In this document: piece by piece, positions 24,271 through 30,882 of the stretch
Position numbering within the stretch: the first letter of the stretch is position 1
How the letters are laid out: each line of letters begins with the position of its first letter
Assembly (NCBI RefSeq): GCF_030681155.1
Contig: NZ_JAUXXE010000004.1
Span: forward strand, 1 to 33,174
Source: Phenylobacterium sp.
Lineage (GTDB): Bacteria > Pseudomonadota > Alphaproteobacteria > Caulobacterales > Caulobacteraceae
DNA: 33,174 bases
Direction: 5' to 3'
Translations under genes and position numbers: made by a program
Notes under the pieces: generated by a model
The model's input: only the letters and a program-made list of their open reading frames with translations
Databases searched by the model: none
What the model was told of the DNA's origin: nothing

Positions 24271-24910
24271 GGCTTGCCAGCAAGGCCGGCAGCTCGGCCA
24301 TGCGATCGAACGGCTGGGCGCCAGCTTGGCTCAGTTCGAGCCCGGCGTCTGCACGGCCGCCGGTAAAGCCGAGGACGCGCATCTCGGCGGCCTTGGCGGC
24401 ACTCACACCGGTGACGGAGTCCTCGATCACCACGCAGCGTGAGGGATCGGCGCCAAGCGTTCGGGCGGCGTGCAGGAAGAGGCCCGGATCCGGCTTCCAC
24501 GAACCGACCTCGTAGGCGCTGAACACTCGCCCCTCGAAGCGACCCTGCAACCCGGTCAGGCTGAGGGTCTGGCTGAGCTTCGACATCGGGCCGTTCGAGG
24601 CGACGCAGACCGGAATCGAAATCGCCGCCAGAGCCTCATGGACGCCCTCGACCGCTCGCAGATCGGCCTCGAAGGCCAGGGCGGTGGCGTGGCGAACATC
24701 GTCGATGAATCCGTCGCCGACGGGGCGCCCAGACCGATTTTCGATCTGCGTCACGCAATCGGCGATCTTGAGGCCCCGAAACAGGGCCAGCGCTTCGGGC
24801 AGCTCGATCTGCGCCCCTGCTTGGCGCGCGGCCTGCGCCAACACGGCCAGGGCGATCTCCTCGCTGTCCACCAGGACGCCATCGGCGTCGAAAATGACGA
24901 GGTCGATCAC
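24254..24910 (-). CDS. HAD-superfamily phosphatase (beta-phosphoglucomutase/phosphoglycolate type)
   Basis: 218 residues from GTG 24910. Motif I is VIFDADGVLVDSE, with nucleophile Asp and the VDSE cap contact; motif II is VCVASNGP; motif III Lys is in SWKPDPGLFL; motif IV is CVVIEDSVTGVSAAKAAEM. The helical cap between motifs I and II marks subfamily IA. Substrates of this group are small sugar or glycolate phosphates; none can be chosen here. Its GTGA overlaps the GrpB stop by four bases, so it is translationally coupled and closes the operon. It also overlaps a converging small gene by 17 bp. Confidence 0.92.
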   Translation of the reverse strand: MIDLVIFDADGVLVDSEEIALAVLAQAARQAGAQIELPEALALFRGLKIADCVTQIENRSGRPVGDGFIDDVRHATALAFEADLRAVEGVHEALAAISIPVCVASNGPMSKLSQTLSLTGLQGRFEGRVFSAYEVGSWKPDPGLFLHAARTLGADPSRCVVIEDSVTGVSAAKAAEMRVLGFTGGRADAGLELSQAGAQPFDRMAELPALLASLSPSA

Positions 24911-25428
24911 GCGGCCAAGACGCTGGCCACAAAAGCGGACTTGCCAGCCGTATAGGCCGCGCGGTCCTGCGGATGCCGGGCCGCCAGCTCAACCTTCAGC
25001 CGCTCATAGGCCAGGGCGAGTTCGTTGTCCGCACGCAGCCGGTCGCGGAAACGCAGGCATTCGATCCAGCTTTCGCGCTGATGCTCCACAAAATGGGCCA
25101 GATGGGTGCGGGCCGCGCCCTTTCCGAAGACATGATGGCCGGGAACGCCGGCGTGGGCGGCGTAGTCATAGCCCAGGCGTTCCATAGCCCCGATCTGCGC
25201 CAGAGCGTCGTCCAGGCGAGGCAGGCCGATCAGCAGGTCGATGACCGGCTTGGCCTTGATCCCCGGGATCGAGGTGCTGCCGTAATGTTCGATGGCGACG
25301 ACGACCGGGCCGAGGGCCCTGGCGATCCGCGCGGCCTCCTGATCATAGAGCCTCGCCCAGCCGGGCGCCGGGTCGGTCAAGAAGACCATGCCGGGGAGCA
25401 ATCCCGGAAGCAGATCCGATCTCGTCAT
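24907..25428 (-). CDS. GrpB-like nucleotidyltransferase-fold protein (UPF0157)
   Basis: 173 residues. The nucleotidyltransferase signature is IEHYGSTSIPGIKAKPVIDL, with Gly-Ser and the following Asp, then GVPGHHVFGKGAARTHLAHF and VEHQRESWIECLRFRDRLR. This order is typical of the GrpB/UPF0157 family, often found beside or fused to dephospho-CoA kinase; its reaction is not established. It starts 3 bp after the Ste24-like protease stop and overlaps the HAD gene by four bases, in the middle of a tight minus-strand operon. Confidence 0.9.
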   Translation of the reverse strand: MTRSDLLPGLLPGMVFLTDPAPGWARLYDQEAARIARALGPVVVAIEHYGSTSIPGIKAKPVIDLLIGLPRLDDALAQIGAMERLGYDYAAHAGVPGHHVFGKGAARTHLAHFVEHQRESWIECLRFRDRLRADNELALAYERLKVELAARHPQDRAAYTAGKSAFVASVLAA

Positions 25429-25431
25429 CGC

Positions 25432-26625
25432 CTAGCTCACCTCGTCCACCTGGGCCTGGGCGGCTTTCCAGTCCATGGCCATGCGGACGCGGCTTCCGAC
25501 CGCGGGATGGTCGTAGAACAAGGTCTCCTCCAGCTTGGAGGGCGTCGCGGCGCGGTACTCGATGGTCTTGACCAACGCTCGGGCCAGGCCGTCCGGCTCG
25601 TTGACATGTTGTAGCGAGTAGCGGTCGGCGTCGGTCTCGACCGCGCGCGTGACCGAGAAGATGATCGGCGCGCCCAGCAAGCCCAGCACGGCCAGTATGA
25701 TGCTGATGGCCGGGAAGCCGGCCGGGTCGGAAAGGCCGGTCACGCCCTTGGCGCCGGTGAGCTTGAAAACCGGCGTGAACAGGCGGGCGATCAGGAAGAA
25801 GCTGACCAGCGCCAAGCCGCCGAAGGTCAGGGCCATCCAGATCGAATGCATGTGCACATAGTGGCCCATCTCGTGGCCGACCACGGCCTTGACCTCGGCC
25901 AGGTCAGCGCCCTTGGCGAACATCACGTCGCTCATGGCGATCTGGGCCGTACCGAACAGCCCCGAGACGTTGGCGGTGTAGCGGTTCGACTGCTTGGAGC
26001 CGTCATAGATGTAGATCTTATCGTGCGGCACGCCACCGGCGACCGCCATCTCGACAATGGCGTCCCGGACAGGTCCGGCGGGCGCCTCGCGATAGGTGTT
26101 GAACAGCGGCTGCACGAACACCGGGGCCAGCACCATCATCACGATGATGAAGCCGGTCACCAGTCCGCCGCCCCATAGCCACCAGCGCTCGGCCGTCCGA
26201 CGGATCAGCCAATAGAGCAGCGAGAACAGCAGCACCGAGACGATCAAGACGATAAAGGTGTTCAGCGTCAGCTCGGCCAGGAAGCCGCCGAGCGGCTGGC
26301 TGGTGAGGCCGTAGGCCGTTTCCCGCCACCACTCGGAATAGATCGTCCAAGGCAGGGTCAGCAGGGTCTCGAGAAGGGCGTAGAGCGCCAAGACCGCGGC
26401 GGCGGCCAGCCAGGGTCGCGCCTTGCGGCCCTCGATCCGGGCGCGAAGCCTGACGAGCAAGCCGGAACGCAGGACCAGCAAGCCGACCAGGATCGTGACC
26501 AGCGCGCCCCACAGCAACAGCCAGTGGCCGCCCTGGGTGTAGGCGACCGCCTTGGCGTGCGCCCCGGGCGGCAGTTGCGCCAGATAGGCGGCGGTCGCCG
26601 CAGCCGGATCGAATTGCTGAGCCAT
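25432..26625 (-). CDS. M48-family membrane zinc protease (Ste24 / CAAX prenyl protease 1-like)
   Basis: 397 residues, longer than HtpX (about 290). Several hydrophobic segments precede the catalytic domain (LLLWGALVTILVGLLVL, WLAAAAVLALYALLETLL, LNTFIVLIVSVLLFSLLY, GGGLVTGFIIVMMVLAPVF). The zinc motif is VVGHEMGHYVHMHS (HExxH) and the third ligand Glu is in AVETDADRYSL. The N-terminal membrane block is the Ste24 layout rather than HtpX. In bacteria the role is probably membrane-protein quality control. It lies between the DUF488 and GrpB genes in one direction. Confidence 0.92.
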   Translation of the reverse strand: MAQQFDPAAATAAYLAQLPPGAHAKAVAYTQGGHWLLLWGALVTILVGLLVLRSGLLVRLRARIEGRKARPWLAAAAVLALYALLETLLTLPWTIYSEWWRETAYGLTSQPLGGFLAELTLNTFIVLIVSVLLFSLLYWLIRRTAERWWLWGGGLVTGFIIVMMVLAPVFVQPLFNTYREAPAGPVRDAIVEMAVAGGVPHDKIYIYDGSKQSNRYTANVSGLFGTAQIAMSDVMFAKGADLAEVKAVVGHEMGHYVHMHSIWMALTFGGLALVSFFLIARLFTPVFKLTGAKGVTGLSDPAGFPAISIILAVLGLLGAPIIFSVTRAVETDADRYSLQHVNEPDGLARALVKTIEYRAATPSKLEETLFYDHPAVGSRVRMAMDWKAAQAQVDEVS

Positions 26626-26681
26626 GCGCCCTCCCCTGTTGCCGCCGCAAGAGGCCAGAGAAGGCCTAGCTTGTCAGCCCC

Positions 26682-27122
26682 CTAGAGGTGCTCCACCGGA
26701 CAGCCGAGGTCCTCGCAGATCAGCTCGGCCAGGATCTTGCGGTGACAGCCGTGGTGGTCGGCCTCGAAGCACAGCAGCGCCACCTTCTTGCCCGAGGCCA
26801 GTTCCTTGGCGCGGGCCAGTTCGAACTGGGCGGCGGCCTCGGACATGTGATCCTCGAAGATGGCGGTCATCTCGGCGATGTGGCCCTTGCGCGCCGCATC
26901 GCGGCCGGGCTTGGGGGTGCCGAGTTGGCGCAGGTGCACATAGTCGATGCCGGCCTCGGCGAGGCTGGCGGCCAGCAGGGTCTTGGAGAACCCCGCCAGG
27001 CGGGACGAGGCCACGGCCCGCACATCGACCAGGGTCTCGACGCCGGCCGCCTTCAGCTTGGCGATCACGACGTCCTGGGTCTGGCGCTCGTAGCCGATGG
27101 TGGCGAGGGGCTGCTTTTCCAT
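26682..27122 (-). CDS. DUF488 family protein
   Basis: 146 residues from ATG 27122; a TTG at 27182 would add 20 unlikely residues. The family ends are present: ATIGYERQTQDVVIAKLKAA at the start, VDVRAVASSRLAGFSK in the middle, and ALLCFEADHHGCHR near the end, with the conserved Cys-His-Arg. DUF488 proteins are cytosolic and of unknown function; the CHR site resembles a nucleotide or metal centre. No ribosome binding site precedes the ATG, so translation may be coupled or leaderless. It sits 56 bp before the Ste24-like gene. Confidence 0.88.
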   Translation of the reverse strand: MEKQPLATIGYERQTQDVVIAKLKAAGVETLVDVRAVASSRLAGFSKTLLAASLAEAGIDYVHLRQLGTPKPGRDAARKGHIAEMTAIFEDHMSEAAAQFELARAKELASGKKVALLCFEADHHGCHRKILAELICEDLGCPVEHL

Positions 27123-27184
27123 AAGCCATAAATGGTAAAACGAGGGAGGTGCGCAATGATCCGGACGAAACGCCTGGGCCAACC

Positions 27185-28219
27185 CTAGCCGCCAGGGCGA
27201 GGCTTGGCCTGCAGCGGATCATCTGCGTCCTGCTCGGCGCCTCGCACCAGATCCTCGGCCGCGTCGTTGACCGAGCGCGAAGGCGTCTGAACCTGGGTCT
27301 CCTCCGGATCGGCATGCAGGCCCAGGGTTCGGCGCGCCGCCTCTCCTTGCTCGCCGAAGAAGCTGCGGACCCGCAGTTCCTGCTGGGGCAGCGGGATCTC
27401 GAAGCCTCCGGCCCGCAACGCGTCCTCGATGGCCCAGGTATAGGCCGCATGGGTGGCGTTAGGCCGCTTCACAGCCTCCAACGCCGGCCAGACGACCAGC
27501 TCAAAATTCAGCCCGTGCGTCGCAAACCCCACCAACCAGACCTGGGTTTTGCGCGCGCTGGTGTCCTTGAGGGTGAAAGGTATGTCGTGGGCGGCCCGCA
27601 GCACCGCCTCGCGCACCTTCTCCTTGTCGACGCCGTAGGCGACGATGAAGGGGATATGCATGCGCCGGGCGCCGTTCTGGTGGGTCCAGTTGGTGACCGG
27701 CGCCTCGATCAGGCGGGAGTTGGGGATCAGGACGTCGAGGTCGTCATTGTTGCGGACGCGGGTAGCCCGGGGGCCGATCTCGGCCACGATCCCGCGTTCG
27801 CCGGTCTGAAGCTCGATGTAGTCGCCGATGCGGATCAGCTTGTCGAACAGCAGGACCAGACCGGAGATAAACTCCTTGACGATGCCCTGCATGCCAAAGC
27901 CGAGGCCCACGCCAAGCGCCCCGGCGAACAGGGTCAGGGACGACAGGTCCAGGCCGAGCGTCGAGAACGCAGCGATGATCCCGAACACCACCAGGCCGTA
28001 GGTGGCCAGTTTTTCGAAAATGTAGATCGACGGCGCGGCCTGGCTGGCCCGCCCACGGACCCGGCGCAGGGCCGAGGCGACAATGCGCGAGGCTAGGACC
28101 GCCAGGGCGATGATGACAATCGCCGCCGCGAGCCCGCCGACCGTGATCGAGGACTTCCCAAGCTGGACCAGTTCAAACCTGCTGAACCGGAACAGGTCGG
28201 TGACGAGTTGATCGCCCAT
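27185..28219 (-). CDS. MscS-family mechanosensitive ion channel
   Basis: 344 residues. Membrane segments: ITVGGLAAAIVIIALAVLAS, LATYGLVVFGIIAAFSTLGL, and the pore helix LTLFAGALGVGLGFGMQGIV with Gly-Ala packing, then FISGLVLLFDKLIRIGDYIE into the beta domain (LQTGERGIVAEIGPRATRVR, DLDVLIPNSRLI). The C-terminal tail (about 290-344) is charged and likely disordered. MscS channels release solutes on hypo-osmotic shock. It begins 6 bp after the metallopeptidase stop, which points to coupling, and no ribosome binding site is obvious. Confidence 0.95.
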   Translation of the reverse strand: MGDQLVTDLFRFSRFELVQLGKSSITVGGLAAAIVIIALAVLASRIVASALRRVRGRASQAAPSIYIFEKLATYGLVVFGIIAAFSTLGLDLSSLTLFAGALGVGLGFGMQGIVKEFISGLVLLFDKLIRIGDYIELQTGERGIVAEIGPRATRVRNNDDLDVLIPNSRLIEAPVTNWTHQNGARRMHIPFIVAYGVDKEKVREAVLRAAHDIPFTLKDTSARKTQVWLVGFATHGLNFELVVWPALEAVKRPNATHAAYTWAIEDALRAGGFEIPLPQQELRVRSFFGEQGEAARRTLGLHADPEETQVQTPSRSVNDAAEDLVRGAEQDADDPLQAKPRPGG

Positions 28220-28225
28220 CGGAGA

Positions 28226-29719
28226 CTACAGCTTGTCCGGATAGATCGGGGTGATGTCGACCGGGATGTCCTTCAGTGTCGCGATCACCTGCTCGGCCTG
28301 CGGGTCGAGCTTGGCGTAGCGGTCGAAGAAGGCGTTCATGCCGGCATAGTCGCCATCGCCCTGCAGGTTCACCAGTTCGGCGAGCAGGCTGGTGACGCCG
28401 GCCTGCATGGCGTCGTCGTTCACCCGGAACCGCTTCTGGCCTTCGTCCCAGGTGATGGCGCCCTTCTCGCGCAGGTAGCCGTACTGCAGCGCCGCCCCGC
28501 GGCCGTGAGCCTCGTCGGCGCCGAAGCGAGCAGCGCGGAAGATCCCGGCCAGATAGCTGGCGAAGAGCTGCGAGCGCTCGGCCTTGGGAAGCTCGCCCTT
28601 CTCCATCATGAAGAGGATGTTGTAGGCGCCCATGACGTCGGCCTTGGCTTCTTCAGCCGTGCCGCCGATGTCCTTGAGTTCGGCCGAAACGGTGGTGTCG
28701 CGGCCGTTCACCTTGATCGAGCCCGGGCCGAGGCTGTGGGACAACTCATGGAAGAGCGTCTCCAAGGTCATGTACTTTTTGCTGACCAGCGGGGCCTGTT
28801 CGGCGACCAGCACCCGGTCGCCCATCGGCTTGAGGATGCGGTCGTACTTGGCGCCCAGGACGTTGGATAGGATCACCTTCTTGGCGCCCTTGGCCTCACG
28901 CACCCGCTCGTCGTTGGGCAGGTTGAAAGCGATGGTCTGAGGTCCGATGGTGTTGTCCCCGCCGCCGCGCACCTGTTCGGCCACGGCGATAGGCGAGGCC
29001 CCGCCCCGCTGGAAGTTCTTGTAGCTGACGGCGACCGGCAGGTTCTCCTCCATCGCGCGGAGGTAGCCCTTGTACTTATCGAGCGCCTTGCTCTCGGCCG
29101 GATCCTTCAGGGTGACGAAGGCCTCGAAGGCGGTCTTCGCGCCGTAGATCTCGTCGGTGTAGGTCTCGTAGGGACCGATGGCGACCTCGATCGGCGTGCC
29201 TTCAAGGTCCATCCAGGCCATCTCGGATTCGAAATAGTCGTTGGACCTGAACGACTTGGCCCGCAGGGTCAGGAACTTCTTGAGGCTGGGGTTGGTGGTG
29301 ATGGCCGCGGCCTGCTCAAGCAGCTTGGCGGCGGTTTCCAGCTCGGCCTTGTACTCGACATTGTAAGGGATGGTGACCAGCCGGTCACCCTGGCGGCGGA
29401 CCACGGTGTAGCCATCAGTGATGGCGGCCTTCTGGTCCGGATGGGCGGTGAGGTAGGCGTCAAGCTGCGCCTTGGTCAGGCCCTCCGGATAGAAACCGTG
29501 GCCGGGACCATCGCCCTTCGCCTGCTTGGCGTAGATCACGGTCATCTGGTCGGCGGCCTTGATCAGCAGGTTCACCACCTGCCGCTCCTCGGGCGTCAGG
29601 AACCCCGACTCGACCTGCATCTCGATGCGCGCCAGGCCATCAGCCGAAACCGGCGAGGCGGCCAGGGCGGCGGACGGCAGGCAAATGGCCGCGAGCAGTG
29701 GGACGAGGATCCTACGCAT
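28226..29719 (-). CDS. Dipeptidyl-peptidase III-like (M49) zinc hydrolase, exported
   Basis: 497 residues. A signal peptide (MRRILVPLLAAICLPSAALA) indicates export. The zinc motif is LETLFHELSHSLGPG, a five-residue HExxH rather than the six-residue HExxxH of classical DPP III; the second Glu box is GGTAEEAKADVMGAYN, as in the family. Other family blocks are PYETYTDEIYGAKTAFEAF and RAARFGADEAHGRGAALQYG. The shorter motif has been described for a bacterial DPP III branch (Caldithrix). GGAG precedes the ATG. It is the first gene of a run leading into MscS, DUF488, Ste24, GrpB and HAD, suggesting an envelope or stress operon. Confidence 0.88.
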   Translation of the reverse strand: MRRILVPLLAAICLPSAALAASPVSADGLARIEMQVESGFLTPEERQVVNLLIKAADQMTVIYAKQAKGDGPGHGFYPEGLTKAQLDAYLTAHPDQKAAITDGYTVVRRQGDRLVTIPYNVEYKAELETAAKLLEQAAAITTNPSLKKFLTLRAKSFRSNDYFESEMAWMDLEGTPIEVAIGPYETYTDEIYGAKTAFEAFVTLKDPAESKALDKYKGYLRAMEENLPVAVSYKNFQRGGASPIAVAEQVRGGGDNTIGPQTIAFNLPNDERVREAKGAKKVILSNVLGAKYDRILKPMGDRVLVAEQAPLVSKKYMTLETLFHELSHSLGPGSIKVNGRDTTVSAELKDIGGTAEEAKADVMGAYNILFMMEKGELPKAERSQLFASYLAGIFRAARFGADEAHGRGAALQYGYLREKGAITWDEGQKRFRVNDDAMQAGVTSLLAELVNLQGDGDYAGMNAFFDRYAKLDPQAEQVIATLKDIPVDITPIYPDKL

Positions 29720-29767
29720 AGGAAAAGGCTCCAGATTCCCCGTACCATCTGGCGGGACGCGCGGACC

Positions 29768-30076
29768 CTATCGGCGCGGTTCGCCGTCGTCGAGGATGGT
29801 AAGGCGGCGCACGACGAGTTCGTCGATTTCCAGTCGCTTGATCCGCGCCCGGCCCACGCCGATCTTGCCGATGGCCAGGCGTCCAATCGCCAGCGCCCCG
29901 ACCGCAAAGGCGCCGAAGGCGACGGCGCCCAGGGCCATCGCGCCCATCGTCCCCACTCCTACCGCGCCGGCCGGCGTGGCGCGCGGCGCGACGAACACGG
30001 ACTGTGGACGTGGCCGGCGCGAGGCCGTTCCCACGAGGGTCGCCGGATCGCGTCGAGTGCTCAGTTGCAACGCCAT
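29768..30076 (-). CDS. Pentad-repeat protein with Gly every fifth residue
   Basis: 102 residues. AAGGAG lies six bases before the ATG. After a basic N-terminus, Gly occupies positions 40, 45, 50, 55, 60, 65, 70 and 75; the residue before each is hydrophobic (V, M, L, F, V, I, I, V), and the pattern continues without Gly to about residue 94 (ARIKR LEIDE LVVRR LTI). The strict five-residue period suggests a quadrilateral beta-helix like pentapeptide-repeat proteins, though the A(N/D)Lxx consensus is not met. Because the run is so hydrophobic, a membrane-associated form is possible. Similar proteins seem to exist elsewhere, but I know no function. Confidence 0.75.
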   Translation of the reverse strand: MALQLSTRRDPATLVGTASRRPRPQSVFVAPRATPAGAVGVGTMGAMALGAVAFGAFAVGALAIGRLAIGKIGVGRARIKRLEIDELVVRRLTILDDGEPRR

Positions 30077-30108
30077 GCTTGTCTCCTTGTCGGTCGCGCC
30101 GAGCCTAA

Positions 30109-30128
30109 CCCCGACCGCTGCCTCGGGG
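30109..30128 (-). terminator. Possible terminator hairpin after the GNAT gene
   Basis: CCCCGA (30109-30114) pairs with TCGGGG (30123-30128), 8-nt loop, directly at the GNAT stop. The following TTAGG on the minus strand is only weakly T-rich. Confidence 0.3.
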
Positions 30129-30815
30129 CTAGCGGCGCGTCAGGGTGGTCATGACCAGTTCACGGCGAAAATCGAAGCCGAGCGCCTGATAGAGCGCGAT
30201 AGCCCCGGTGTTGTGGGCGTAGGAGTGCAGGAACGGGATCTCGCCGCGGCTGCGAATGCGCGCGGCGACCTCCAGCATAAGTCCGGCGGCGTAGCCCCGC
30301 CCCCGGTGATCGGGATGGGTGCAGACGCCGCTGACCTCGGTATGGCCCGGAGGCCGCATGCGCTCTCCGGCCATGGCCACGAGCTGGCCGTCGACCTTGG
30401 CGCCGACAAAGCGGCCGAGCTGGTGCGTGCGTGCGAAGAATGGCCCGGGCGCGGTGAGCGTAGCGAGCGCCAGCATCTGAGGCGCATCGGCCTCGGTCAG
30501 GTCTTCGAAGGCGAAGGCCGCCGTGCCGACCTGGTTCGGTTCGTCGGCCACCATCTGCCAGCAGACGGCACTGGTGCGGACGGCGACGCCTGGAATAGGC
30601 GGTGGCGGCTCGGCCTCGACCAGCGCCAAGTCGCCATGGGCGGCGACCAGGGCCGAGAGATCGGCCATGGACTGATCAGAGGTGTCAGGCGTCGCGGCGA
30701 AAAGGCCGTAGTCGGGAGCGAACCGCAGGGCAGAGCCTAACCCCAAGCTTAGCTCGGATTGCCGACCGGTAAGCACAGACCAGACCGGGCGGTCGAGGGG
30801 ATGAACACTGCTCAT
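30129..30815 (-). CDS. GNAT-family acetyltransferase (FR47-like)
   Basis: 228 residues from ATG 30815, with AGGGAAG upstream. The N-terminal half is a divergent GNAT-like domain; the C-terminal half (about 125-228) holds the functional site: LVAMAGERMRPPGHTEVSGV, then CTHPDHRGRGYAAGLMLEVA with R-x-x-G-x-A for acetyl-CoA, and AHNTGAIALYQALGFDFRRE. The end matches the FR47-like branch. The substrate is unknown. It lies 67 bp after ppdK in the same direction. Confidence 0.88.
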   Translation of the reverse strand: MSSVHPLDRPVWSVLTGRQSELSLGLGSALRFAPDYGLFAATPDTSDQSMADLSALVAAHGDLALVEAEPPPPIPGVAVRTSAVCWQMVADEPNQVGTAAFAFEDLTEADAPQMLALATLTAPGPFFARTHQLGRFVGAKVDGQLVAMAGERMRPPGHTEVSGVCTHPDHRGRGYAAGLMLEVAARIRSRGEIPFLHSYAHNTGAIALYQALGFDFRRELVMTTLTRR

Positions 30816-30882
30816 CCCCCTTCCCTATCGTGAAGCGACCTCGGGTGTCATCCCGGCCAGGCGGTGGCCAGGCCAGCGCGCC

